The translations under genes and the position numbers were made by a program. Shown here one piece after another: positions 56,298 to 64,000 of a DNA stretch of 64,000 nucleotides (position 1 is its first letter; each line of letters starts with the position of its first letter). The DNA lies in assembly GCA_963169045.1 (NCBI GenBank), contig CAUJDF010000079.1:62001-126000 (forward strand). The letters are read 5' to 3'. This DNA is from Myxococcota bacterium. GTDB lineage: Bacteria > Myxococcota_A > Bradymonadia > UBA7976 > UBA1532. The notes under the pieces were generated by a model. The model searched no databases. It was not told the DNA's origin and saw nothing but the letters and a program-made list of their open reading frames with translations.

Positions 56298-57947
56298 GTG
56301 TCCCGGACATCAGGGTTGTGGCTCGCGCTGCTGCTCGTGGCCTGCGGCGACGACGGCATGGGCGGCGCGGCGGAGGACCGCAGCGGCGACGGCGCCGGCG
56401 GCGACGCCTGCTTCAGCAACGACGAGTGCGGCAACGGGTACGTCTGCTTCCGCAATCAGTGCGTCTTCCAGGGCGGCGGCGGAGGGGAAGGAGGCGGCGC
56501 GGGCGGTGCCGGCGGCGCCCCGCCCGAGGAGGAGGTCGAGACGGCCGCCTTCTCGGCACCCGCCGTCGGTCGCCACCACGTCTGGGTCGCCAATCCCGCC
56601 CAGGACGCGGTCGTGCGCATCCACGCGGGCACGCTCGCCGTGTCGCGCGTCGCGGTCGGCGACGAGCCGACGGTCGTGCAGACGCGTCCGGGTCACGACC
56701 GCGCCGTCGTGCTGAACCGCGGCAGCGACGAGGTGACGCTCGTCGCGATCGAGGGTGCGGCCGAGCAGCTCGCGTTCTTCCCGCTGCCGCACCACTTCAA
56801 CGCGATGGCGCTCCACCCCGCGGGGCGCTTCGCCTTCTGCTGGCTCGACCTCGACCAGGTCCGGCCCGGCGAGGACGCGTCCGCCCTGCAGGACGTGGCG
56901 GTCGTCGACCTCGTCGACGGCAAGGTGCACCCGGTCGTCGTCGGCTTCCGGCCGTCGCGCGTCGTGTTCCCGTCCGACGGCGGGCGCGCGCTCTTCGTGA
57001 CCGAGGACGGCGTCTCGATCATCGACCTCGCGAACCTCGAGCAGGGTCACATCGCGACCACCGTCCCGGTAGCGGTCGACGTGTTCGCGCACGCCGATCG
57101 CGAGGTGCTCGTCACGCCCGACGGCCGCTACGCGGTCAGCCGCGGGCCCGGCGAGCCGGGCGTCACGATCGTCGACCTCGAGGAGGGCACGCCGCGCCTC
57201 GCCGGCCTCGGCGCCGAGCCCACCGACATCGACCTGCTGCCGGACGGCGGCGAGGTCCTCGTCATGCTGCGCTCCGCGGAGCGCGCGGCGCGGGTGCCGA
57301 TCGCCGATCCGGCGTCGGCGACGTTCACCGACCTGCCGGGGCAGCGCCTCGGATCCGCCGCGGTCTCGCCGGACGGCGCGGTGGCGGTGCTGTTCACGAC
57401 GGTGGCGCGCGAGGGCGAGATCCCGCGCGTCACGCTGCTCGACCTGGCCACGGGCGACCACGTCGCGCGGCCGGTGCGCAAGGTGGTGGCCGGCGTCTCG
57501 GTGGACCCGACCGGGCGCGTCGCGTACGTGCTGCACGCGAAGAAGGAGGGCGAGCCGGATCCGGCGCTCGGCGAGGACGAGTTCCTCGCGCGCTCCCACG
57601 GCTTCTCGCTCCTCGACCTGCGGACGGCGTTCACGCGCCTCGCGACGACGGCGGCGGCGCCGACGGGCCTGACGTTCACCGCCGACGGGACGCGCGCGCT
57701 CGTGCTCCTCTCGAATCCCGCCCGCGGCGTGGCGGCGCTCGAGCACCTCGACCTCACGACGTTCGACGTGCGCACGTACGAGCTCGGATCGCCTCCGGAA
57801 TTCGCCGGCGTCGTGCCGGAGCTCGGCCGCGCGTTCGTCACCCAGGCGCACCCCGAGGGGCGCATCAGCTTCCTCGAGCTCGACGCGCCCGAGACGGCGC
57901 GCCTCGTCACGGTCAGCGGCTACGCCCTCAACGGGAGGATCGAGTGA
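56298..57947 (+). CDS. Beta-propeller lipoprotein (YncE-like)
   Basis: A 549-residue lipoprotein (lipobox LLVAC; GTG 56298 after GGGGAGGGG). A short Cys-rich segment (DACFSNDECGNGYVCFRNQC) and a Gly linker precede a seven-bladed propeller-like domain with YncE/WD40-type strands (HHVWVANPAQDAVVRI, GRALFVTEDGVSIIDL, TADGTRALVLLSN). No enzymatic residues stand out. The following gene starts in a one-base overlap (TGATG), and it belongs to the PQQ dehydrogenase operon. Confidence 0.82.
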   Translation: MSRTSGLWLALLLVACGDDGMGGAAEDRSGDGAGGDACFSNDECGNGYVCFRNQCVFQGGGGGEGGGAGGAGGAPPEEEVETAAFSAPAVGRHHVWVANPAQDAVVRIHAGTLAVSRVAVGDEPTVVQTRPGHDRAVVLNRGSDEVTLVAIEGAAEQLAFFPLPHHFNAMALHPAGRFAFCWLDLDQVRPGEDASALQDVAVVDLVDGKVHPVVVGFRPSRVVFPSDGGRALFVTEDGVSIIDLANLEQGHIATTVPVAVDVFAHADREVLVTPDGRYAVSRGPGEPGVTIVDLEEGTPRLAGLGAEPTDIDLLPDGGEVLVMLRSAERAARVPIADPASATFTDLPGQRLGSAAVSPDGAVAVLFTTVAREGEIPRVTLLDLATGDHVARPVRKVVAGVSVDPTGRVAYVLHAKKEGEPDPALGEDEFLARSHGFSLLDLRTAFTRLATTAAAPTGLTFTADGTRALVLLSNPARGVAALEHLDLTTFDVRTYELGSPPEFAGVVPELGRAFVTQAHPEGRISFLELDAPETARLVTVSGYALNGRIE

Positions 57948-59434
57948 TGCGCCGCCTCCTGCTCGGCCTGTTGCTGCTCGCCGGCTGTGATCGCGCCGGT
58001 TATCTCGACCGACCGCTCGGCGCGAGCGGTCCGTACGCGCTCGAGGCCCGGGCCGCGTGGCTGCTCGCCGGCGAGCCGGCGGTGGCCTTCTACGACCCGG
58101 TGGCCGACGACCTGACGCGCGCGGCGCTCGACGCGGACCCGGTGGCGGCGGTGCCGACAGCGGACGGGACGGCGCTGCTCGTGCTCGACGCCGCGGGCGG
58201 CGCGACGTGGATCGGCGCCGAGACCCGCCGCTACGACCTCGGCGCGTCGTTCACCGCGGTGACGTGGGCGCCGGACGGCCACACCGCGATCGTGCACCAC
58301 GCGCCGGGCGCCGCTTCGGGCCCCCTCATCACGAACCCCAACCAGATCGCCATCCTCGACGTGGCCCGGCCCGCCGGCGAGGGCAACCCCGTCCGGCGGA
58401 CGCTGCGTTCGTTCGGCGCCGTGCCGCGGTCGGTGGTCATCGCGCCGGCGGCGCGGGTGGCGGGCGCCGAGCGGCAGCTCGCCTGGGTCCTGTCCGAGCG
58501 CTACCTGGCGTTGCTGGACCTGGCGGCGCCGACCGCGCGCGAGGTGATCGTGCACCTCACGCTGGCCGAGGACGCGCGCGAGGTGGTGCCGGCGCAGGTG
58601 GTGGCCGGCGAGATCGAGGGCCGCGCCGCGGCGTTCGTGCGCGCGCAGGGCAGCCAGGACGTGTTCGCCTTGACTTTTCCCGACGAGGCGGCGCCCGACG
58701 CGGTGCCCCGGCCGTCGCTCAACCTGCTGCCGGCGGGCGGCGAGCCGAGCGACCTGCTCGCCGATGCGGAGCGCGTCTTCACCGCCAACGGCCGGGCGGG
58801 GACGGTGGCGGTGCTCGATCCGGTCACCGGGCGGCGGCGGGTGGTGGACGTGGGGGCGCCGGTGGCGCGCATCCTGCCGTTCACGGCGCCGCGCGCCGAC
58901 GGCGAGGGGGAGGGACGGTTCGCGCTGCTGTGGGCGCCCGGCGGCGAGGCGGTGGTCTTCGCCGACCTCGATCGCCTCGAGCTGCGGGCCGGACAGGCGG
59001 TGACGCCGCTGCGGCTCGAGGGGCGCGTCGTCGAGGTGGCGCCGCTGCCGGGCCGACGCGGCGCCGCGGCGCGGCTCGAGAACGACCGGCTCGTGCTGCT
59101 CGACTTCGACGACCGCACGGCGACGCCGCTCGTGCTCGCGGGGGGGGCATCGCTCGGGCCGATGCGCGTGGATCCCGACGGCGACCGCGTGTACGCGCTC
59201 GTCCAGGGCGGCCCCGACGGCGCGGCGCTCGTGACGGTCGGCGTGGAGACCGGGGCGCCGACGTCGGTGGCGCTGCGGAGCGGCGCGCGCGACCTGCTCG
59301 TCCTGCCGGCCGCGCGGCGGCTGCTGATCGACCACGGGAAGCAGACGGGCGAGATCACGGTGGTGCCGATGGGGGCCGCGGGCGAGGCCACGGAGCGCTC
59401 CAACCTGCTGCTGGAAGGGATGTTCGACCGATGA
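57947..59434 (+). CDS. Second beta-propeller lipoprotein
   Basis: A 495-residue lipoprotein (lipobox LLAGC) with a propeller-like body (TAVTWAPDGHTAIVHHAPG, RRRVVDVGAPVARILPF, MRVDPDGDRVYALVQGG). It resembles the preceding protein in plan but not closely in sequence. GGGAGG lies upstream of the ATG, and the stop overlaps the barrel gene as ATGA. Probably interacts with the preceding protein or the outer-membrane barrel. Confidence 0.8.
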   Translation: MRRLLLGLLLLAGCDRAGYLDRPLGASGPYALEARAAWLLAGEPAVAFYDPVADDLTRAALDADPVAAVPTADGTALLVLDAAGGATWIGAETRRYDLGASFTAVTWAPDGHTAIVHHAPGAASGPLITNPNQIAILDVARPAGEGNPVRRTLRSFGAVPRSVVIAPAARVAGAERQLAWVLSERYLALLDLAAPTAREVIVHLTLAEDAREVVPAQVVAGEIEGRAAAFVRAQGSQDVFALTFPDEAAPDAVPRPSLNLLPAGGEPSDLLADAERVFTANGRAGTVAVLDPVTGRRRVVDVGAPVARILPFTAPRADGEGEGRFALLWAPGGEAVVFADLDRLELRAGQAVTPLRLEGRVVEVAPLPGRRGAAARLENDRLVLLDFDDRTATPLVLAGGASLGPMRVDPDGDRVYALVQGGPDGAALVTVGVETGAPTSVALRSGARDLLVLPAARRLLIDHGKQTGEITVVPMGAAGEATERSNLLLEGMFDR

Positions 59435-60306
59435 GGCGCGAGGCACTGCTGCTGTTGTGGCTGGCGGGCCCCGCGTGGGCCCAGGAGGACGCGCCGGCCG
59501 AGGACGCGCCGGCGGCAGACGCGCCGGCGGCGGAATCGGCGCCGGTCGCGCCGGCGGCAGACACGCCGGCGGCAGGCGCGGCACCGGTCGCGCCGGCCGA
59601 GGCGCCGTCCACGCCGGCCGAGTCCGCGCCCACGCCCCCGGAGGCGCCGTCCATACCGGCCGAGTCCGCGCCCACGCCCCCGGAGGCCCCCGAGTCGGAG
59701 ACCACCGAAGCGGCGGCAGTCCCGGTGGCCGACGAAGCGCCGTTCGTCGCCGACTGGCGCCTGGCGCTGCGCGGCGGCGCCTCCTTCGTGCTCGACGACG
59801 CGTTCGACGCGGTCGCCGACGGGCCGACGACCGGGGGCGGTGAGGTCGGCGTGGACTATCGGCTGAGCGACTCGATCTGGGTCGGCGCGAGCTGGTCGGG
59901 CCGCGGTCGGGCGGGCGACGTCTTCGACGACGTCCAGACATCGTGGAGCGGCGTCTCGCTGCGCGCCTCCGTCGCGTGGCGCCACGACCTGCTGCCGTGG
60001 CTCGACGTCTTCGGCCGCGCGGGCCCGTCGGTGTGGTGGTACGACCTCGAGCTCACGCCGGCCGGGGGCAGCCAGGCCCACGTCGAGGCCTCCACCTGGG
60101 GCGCGCACGCGGGCCTCGGCGTCGACGTCTACTTCCTGCACCCGAGCTTCACCGACGACGCGCTCGAGGGCCTTGCCCTCGGCCTGTCGGTCGAGGCCAC
60201 GTGGGACCAGGTGCTCGCGATCGACGTGGCCGACGGGGGCACGGACTTCGGCGACATCGACCCCTCGGGGCCCGGCTTCCTCTTCGGCTTCGCGCTCGCG
60301 TTCTGA
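59431..60306 (+). CDS. Outer-membrane beta-barrel with Pro/Ala linker
   Basis: A 291-residue protein: signal peptide ending WAQ, an 80-residue Ala/Pro/Glu linker with repeated PAESAPTPPEAP units, and a C-terminal OmpW/OmpA-like 8-stranded barrel (DWRLALRGGASFVLDDAF, ending FGFALAF with terminal Phe). It is the fourth gene of the operon. The linker could span the periplasm or extend from the surface. Confidence 0.78.
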   Translation: MRREALLLLWLAGPAWAQEDAPAEDAPAADAPAAESAPVAPAADTPAAGAAPVAPAEAPSTPAESAPTPPEAPSIPAESAPTPPEAPESETTEAAAVPVADEAPFVADWRLALRGGASFVLDDAFDAVADGPTTGGGEVGVDYRLSDSIWVGASWSGRGRAGDVFDDVQTSWSGVSLRASVAWRHDLLPWLDVFGRAGPSVWWYDLELTPAGGSQAHVEASTWGAHAGLGVDVYFLHPSFTDDALEGLALGLSVEATWDQVLAIDVADGGTDFGDIDPSGPGFLFGFALAF

Positions 60307-60310
60307 CACG

Positions 60311-61231
60311 ATGCGGCATGCGCTCGTGCTGGCGGCGGCGCTCGCCGCGTGCGACGCCGACGTTCGCCGAGGGCCGCCGCCACCTCGTCCGCGGCGACGA
60401 CGGCGAGCCACTGCTCCTGGTCGACCTCGCCGGACGCCGCGCCGGCCTCGTCGACCTCACCTCGCCCGCGGCCCGCGCGTGGCTCGCCGGCCACCTCGCC
60501 GAGGCGCGCCGGCTCGGCCTCGACGGCTGGATGGCCGACTTCGCCGAGTGGCTGCCCGTCGAAGGTCGCCTCGCGTCGGGCGACGACGGCTGGGCGGCGC
60601 ACAACCGCTACCCGCTCGAGTGGCAGCGCGTCCACGCCGAGTCCGGCGCCCTCTTCTTCGCGCGGTCGGGCTGGGCCTCGGTGAACGGTGGCACCGCCGG
60701 CCTCGCCCCGGTGATGTGGGGCGGCGACCAGAACACGGACTGGGGGCGCGACGACGGCCTGCCGACGGTGATCCCCATCGCCGCACACCTCGGTCTCGCC
60801 GGCGTCGCGCTCTTCGGCAGCGACGTCGCCGGCGACAGCGGCCTGCGCAGCCCGCCGACGACGAAGGCGCTGTTCTTCCGCTGGACGTCGCTCGCGGCGA
60901 TCCAGCCGGTGATGCGCACGCACCACGGCTCCGACGCCGGCGAGAACTGGACGTTCGACCGCGACGCCGAGACGCGGGCGCACTTTCGCCGCTGTGCGCG
61001 CGTGCACGTGCGCCTCCTGCCGACGCTGCGGGCGCTGCTGCGGGCCGGCCTGCCGCTCGTCCGGCACCCGTACCCGGTCGAACCGGGCCGGCCCGGGCTC
61101 TGGCGCGACGGGCGGGACCCGCTCTTCCTCGGCGACGACGTGCTCGCGGCGCCGGTGGTGACGGAGGGCGCGGTGGAGCGCGACGTGCATCTGCCGTCCG
61201 CTGGGGACCCGCCGGCGCCTTCGAGTCGCCC
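60311..61231 (+). pseudogene. GH31 alpha-glycosidase remnant
   Basis: A broken glycoside hydrolase family 31 gene. A lipoprotein-type start (MRHALVLAAALAAC, 60311) is in one frame. From ~60357 the GH31 catalytic domain is read in another frame: DLTSPAARAWL, then DGWMADFAEWLP with nucleophile Asp codon 60537, then MWGGDQNTDW with acid/base Asp codon 60726, and LFGSDVAGDSG. The ~200 residues that normally lie between signal and catalytic centre are missing, and the domain runs out near 61200 without its usual C-terminal strands or a stop. Two frames plus internal loss indicate a pseudogene, unless the sequence is wrong. Confidence 0.75.
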
Positions 61232-61567
61232 TCAGCGCCCGTCGTCGTCGCGGTGCACGGCCTCGAAGACCGCGAAGTCGATGAGGTCCGCGCAGGCATC
61301 GCCGCACGCCGCCCTGCACTCGCTCGTGCCGGCGCCGCCCACGCACGCGGCGCAGGCGTCGAGCGTCTCGGGCGTGACGTCGCCGACGCCGACGAGGTCG
61401 TCGCAGCGGTTGATGCACGCCGAGGTGGCGAAGCGGTTACCGACGCAGGTCGTCACGGCGCCGCAGGCGTCGACGCAGGCCGGCGCTTCCTCGAACTCGT
61501 CGAAGGGCGGCTCGGGGGCGCACCCGGCGGCGGCGAGCAGCAGGACGAAGGGCAGGCATCTCCCCAT
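61232..61567 (-). CDS. Small Cys-rich lipoprotein
   Basis: A 111-residue lipoprotein (lipobox AAAGC) with ten further cysteines (CVDACGAVTTCVGNRFATSAC...CAACV...CRAACGDAC). GGGGAGG before the ATG. Cys spacing suggests disulfide-linked helical hairpins. The family is not recognised, but this C-x3-C style is common in myxobacterial lipoproteins. It ends against the GH31 remnant. Confidence 0.78.
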   Translation of the reverse strand: MGRCLPFVLLLAAAGCAPEPPFDEFEEAPACVDACGAVTTCVGNRFATSACINRCDDLVGVGDVTPETLDACAACVGGAGTSECRAACGDACADLIDFAVFEAVHRDDDGR

Positions 61568-61619
61568 TGGAGACCTCCCCTCAGCACGGGCGATGCCAGC
61601 CCGGCGCCCGCATCCGGCG

Positions 61620-61644
61620 CGGGGCGGTGGGGCAGGGCGCCCCG
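61620..61644 (-). terminator. Candidate terminator after the pit operon
   Basis: CGGGGCG (61620-61626) and CGCCCCG (61638-61644) can form a 7-bp stem with an 11-base loop, in the 118-base gap downstream of pit on the minus strand. No T tract. Confidence 0.35.
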
Positions 61645-61685
61645 CCGGCGCGGCGGACCGGGACGCGCCCGGAGGCCGACGCGGT

Positions 61686-62768
61686 CTACCCGCCGAAGAA
61701 CGCGCGCAAGCCGATGTAGGACAGGCCGGAGATGAGCGCCGAGGCGGGGATGGTGAGCACCCAGGCCACGAGGATGTTGCCGGCGATGCCCCAGCGCACC
61801 GCCGAGATACGCCGCGAGGCGCCGACGCCCATGATCGACGAGGCGATCACGTGCGTCGTCGAGACGGGCATCTTCAGGTGCGACGCCGCGAGGATGACGA
61901 CGGCGCCGGCGGTCTCGGCCGCGAAGCCGTGGATGGGCTTCAGCTTGATGATCTTGTGGCCCATCGTCTTCATGATGCGCCAGCCGCCCGCCGCCGTGCC
62001 GCCGGCCATGGCCGCCGCGCAGGCGATGATGACCCAGGTGGGGATCGACAGCTCGCGGGTGGCCTGCCAGCTCTCCATGTTCAGCCAGGGCGGCGCCTCG
62101 GCGGCCCGCGAGCCGTAATAGGCGAACAGCGACATCGTGACGATGCCCATCGCCTTCTGGGCGTCGTTGGAGCCGTGGGACAGCGCCATGGCGCTCGCCG
62201 AGACCAGCTGGAGCTTTCGGAAGCTGCGGTTGATCTGCGTCGGGCTGCGCCGCCGCACGATCCACGTCAGCAGCACCATGAGGATGAAGCCGATGAGGAG
62301 GCCGCAGATGGGCGAGATGATCAGGCCCTCGATGACCTTGATCACGCCCTTCGACTCGAAGAGCCGCGCCAGCGTGCCGCCGAAGGGCGCGTCCTCGTCG
62401 AGCACGCGATGGCAGGCCACCGCGCCGACGATGCCGCCGACGAGCGCGTGCGACGAGCTCGAGGGCAGGCCGAACCACCACGTGATGAGGTTCCAGACGA
62501 TGGCGCCGACGAGCGCGCCGAGCACCACCGTCTGCGTGATGGAGCCGGGATCGGCGATGTCGCCGCCGATGGTCTTCGCCACGCCGGTGCCGAGGAACGC
62601 GCCGATGAAGTTGAACGCCGCCGCGAGGAACACCGCGGTGCGCGGCGGCAGCACGTTGGTCGACACCACGGTCGCGATGGCGTTCGCGGTGTCGTGGAAG
62701 CCGTTGATGTAGTCGAAGGCCAGCGCCATCACGACGACGGCCACCAGCAGGACGAAAGGATCAACCAT
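61686..62768 (-). CDS. pit: Low-affinity inorganic phosphate transporter
   Basis: A 360-residue PiT-family phosphate permease, symporting phosphate with cations across the inner membrane. The duplicated family signatures are present: FDYINGFHDTANAIATVVST near the N-terminus and SHGSNDAQKAMGIVTM in the second half, plus GLPSSSSHALVGGI and MPVSTTHVIASSIMG. About ten helices. Its ATG overlaps the DUF47 gene by eight bases; the pair is a common phosphate-uptake module. Confidence 0.95.
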   Translation of the reverse strand: MVDPFVLLVAVVVMALAFDYINGFHDTANAIATVVSTNVLPPRTAVFLAAAFNFIGAFLGTGVAKTIGGDIADPGSITQTVVLGALVGAIVWNLITWWFGLPSSSSHALVGGIVGAVACHRVLDEDAPFGGTLARLFESKGVIKVIEGLIISPICGLLIGFILMVLLTWIVRRRSPTQINRSFRKLQLVSASAMALSHGSNDAQKAMGIVTMSLFAYYGSRAAEAPPWLNMESWQATRELSIPTWVIIACAAAMAGGTAAGGWRIMKTMGHKIIKLKPIHGFAAETAGAVVILAASHLKMPVSTTHVIASSIMGVGASRRISAVRWGIAGNILVAWVLTIPASALISGLSYIGLRAFFGG

Positions 62769-63408
62769 TCTTCACGACGACGGATCGCACCAGGTCGATC
62801 ACGTCCTCGGTCGTGTCGATGGCGTCCTCGAGCACGTCGAGGATCTCCTTCTCGCGGATCAGCTCGATGGGATCGGTGACGCTCGAGAACAGGCGCTCGA
62901 GCTCCTTGCGGTAGCGCAGGTCGCCCTCGTTCTCGAGCGAGTTCACTTGGATGGCGATGACGTTGATCTCGCCCGACTTGCTGAAGTCGGAGAGCAGGGT
63001 GATCGCCTTGGCCACCTGGTGCGCCGCGTCGCGCGCGATGCGCACCAGGTCCTTCATCGCCGGCGTCAGCTCGGTGAGGTGATAGACGACGATGCGGCCG
63101 GCGCAGGCCTCGAGGACGTCGAGCACGTCGTCGAGCTTCGAGGTGAGCGCGTGCAGGTCTTCGCGGTCGATGGGGGTGACGAACGTCCGGTCGAGCTCCT
63201 CGTAGAGCAGGTGGGCCATGCCGTCGCCCTCGTGCTCGATCTTGCGCAAACGTTCGGCGACGGCGAGGAAGCCCGCCTTCCCCTCGGCGTCGAGCAGCTC
63301 GGCGAAGCAGTCGGCGCCGAGGACGACGTTCTTCGCGATCGAGTCGAGGTAGACGAAGAACTGGCTCTCGCGCGGCATGAGCCAGCGGACGAACCGATCC
63401 AGCAGCAC
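62761..63408 (-). CDS. DUF47/PhoU-like regulator of Pit
   Basis: A 215-residue PhoU-like helical protein (DUF47) that usually accompanies Pit and is thought to modulate phosphate uptake. HEGDGMAHLLYEELDRTFVTPIDREDLHAL contains the family ExxxD metal-binding pattern, with a second in NSLENEGDLRYRKEL. GTG 63408 is favoured because GGAGG lies five bases upstream; GTG 63414 has its Shine-Dalgarno fused to the codon. Coupled to pit. Confidence 0.92.
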   Translation of the reverse strand: MLLDRFVRWLMPRESQFFVYLDSIAKNVVLGADCFAELLDAEGKAGFLAVAERLRKIEHEGDGMAHLLYEELDRTFVTPIDREDLHALTSKLDDVLDVLEACAGRIVVYHLTELTPAMKDLVRIARDAAHQVAKAITLLSDFSKSGEINVIAIQVNSLENEGDLRYRKELERLFSSVTDPIELIREKEILDVLEDAIDTTEDVIDLVRSVVVKNG

Positions 63409-63522
63409 GAGCACCTCCGGTCACGGCGTCGCGGCGGAGTCTAATCAGGGGACCGTCCGCTGTCACGGAGGACCGACGGTGAGACGTCTACCGATGGCGC
63501 GCGTTGCGATACGCTGCGCGTC

Positions 63523-63536
63523 CTCCGCAGGCGGAG
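63523..63536 (+). promoter_or_regulatory. Hairpin that could hide the sugE ribosome-binding site
   Basis: CTCCGC-AG-GCGGAG is a perfect inverted repeat whose right arm contains the GGAG Shine-Dalgarno of sugE, six bases before ATG 63543. Folded as a 5-bp stem with a 4-base loop, it would block translation. Confidence 0.4.
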
Positions 63537-63542
63537 CGTTCG

Positions 63543-63857
63543 ATGGCCTGGGTGCTCGTCTTCATCGCCGGACTGCTCGAGATCGCCTGGGCGATCGGCC
63601 TCAAGTACACCGAAGGATTCACGAAGCCGCTGCCTTCAGTCCTGACGGTCGCCGGCATGCTCGCGAGCTTCGTCCTGCTCGCGCAGGCGATGAAGACACT
63701 CCCCGTCGGCACCGGCTACGCCGTCTGGACGGGCATCGGCGCCGCCGGCACCGCGCTCGTCGGCATGTGGCTGCTCGGCGAGCCCCGCGACGCGCTGCGC
63801 CTCGTCTTCCTCGGCCTGATCGTCGTCGGGATCGTCGGCCTGAAGGCGACCGCCTGA
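63543..63857 (+). CDS. sugE: SugE/Gdx small multidrug-resistance family exporter
   Basis: A 104-residue four-helix SMR protein. The segments [20 protein letters not shown] (with the proton/substrate-coupling Glu), [23 protein letters not shown] and [12 protein letters not shown] match the Gdx subgroup, guanidinium exporters, better than EmrE. It functions as an antiparallel dimer. GGAG lies before the ATG but inside a hairpin. No guanidine riboswitch was evident upstream. Confidence 0.93.
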   Translation: MAWVLVFIAGLLEIAWAIGLKYTEGFTKPLPSVLTVAGMLASFVLLAQAMKTLPVGTGYAVWTGIGAAGTALVGMWLLGEPRDALRLVFLGLIVVGIVGLKATA

Positions 63858-63873
63858 CAGCGGCGGGCGTTCA

Positions 63874-64000
63874 AGTGGACGATGGATCGCGCCGGACGGC
63901 GAGGCGAGAGCGAGGCGCGGCCCCGAAGGCAGGGCCGTAGTCCTGTCGAGGGGCCGGAACGAAGCGCTCGCCTTGCCGGACAAGCGAGGCGTCGTCCACT
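63874..64000. repeat. Large foldback (palindromic) element at the window edge
   Basis: Arms AGTGGACGA (63874-63882) and TCGTCCACT (63992-64000) share a centre near 63937 with three inner pairs: GGCGAG/CTCGCC (63903/63967), GGCCCC/GGGGCC (63919/63950) and GGCAGG/CCTGTC near the centre. Together they form an extended imperfect stem with a short loop GCCGTAGT. It may continue past the window. A REP-type or MITE-like element, or a terminator-like structure, is possible. Confidence 0.5.

Noticed and set aside
63409-63542. Possible guanidine riboswitch upstream of sugE
   Set aside because: ACGG occurs twice, but flanking arms do not pair into the two-hairpin guanidine-II form, and the guanidine-I and -III signatures are absent.

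Overview
The window is a very GC-rich, densely packed chromosomal segment. The gene content suggests a predatory or soil/sediment-type Myxococcota (Deltaproteobacteria-like) bacterium. The signs are many lipoproteins with Cys-rich, MopE-type and thrombospondin type-3 (TSP3) calcium-binding repeats, a DUF1552/DUF1592 pair, an ExbB-ExbD-ExbD proton-channel set like the myxobacterial gliding motor, an OmpA protein with TSP3-like repeats, and a FadL porin. I assign no species. I recognised no rRNA, tRNA, CRISPR array, insertion sequence or prophage, although I could not run a dedicated search.

Layout. 1-3.3 kb: a UPF1-like SF1 helicase, cut by the window edge, translationally coupled to a winged-helix-like protein. 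This is the most defence-island-like part. 3.3-10.6 kb: three large secreted or lipid-anchored proteins, one split by a frameshift. 10.6-12.7 kb: a pair of ArsA/GET3-like ATPases. 13.0-14.4 kb: asnS. 14.5-17.4 kb: two sensor histidine kinases with overlapping stop codons. 17.9-19.6 kb: a RimB-like protease, RimK and a small protein. 19.7-20.8 kb: a ribosome hibernation factor fused to a cold-shock domain, plus a hemerythrin protein. 20.8-23.7 kb: FadL porin, lipoprotein and glutamine amidotransferase in one overlapping operon. 23.8-32.8 kb: a TSP3 lipoprotein and housekeeping-type enzymes (ketopantoate reductase family, COG0523 GTPase, SDR, K+/H+ antiporter), with one frameshifted gene and one truncated gene. 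32.9-38.9 kb: the DUF1552/DUF1592 pair, a MopE lipoprotein and two envelope proteins. 39.1-42.2 kb: ExbB-ExbD-ExbD plus an anchored protein. 42.2-50.8 kb: DedA, OmpA, TPR, a C39-like peptidase with a TSP3 lipoprotein, and a collagen-like secreted protein. 50.9-54.7 kb: RNA cyclic phosphodiesterase, a DUF493 operon, an epoxide hydrolase and a metalloprotease. 55.0-61.2 kb: an operon of a PQQ-type sugar dehydrogenase, two beta-propeller lipoproteins, an outer-membrane barrel and a GH31 remnant. 61.2-64.0 kb: a Cys-rich lipoprotein, Pit phosphate transporter with DUF47 regulator, SugE/Gdx, and a foldback element at the right edge.

How the genes work together. Roughly half of the window encodes envelope or surface proteins. 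At least five use acidic Asp-rich repeats that bind calcium in known families, which suggests a calcium-dependent surface layer or adhesion programme. Most operons are tight, with ATGA, TGATG or GTGA overlaps. Three genes show reading-frame breaks or internal loss (near 5085, 29240 and 60355), so either the assembly has small errors or pseudogenes are present.
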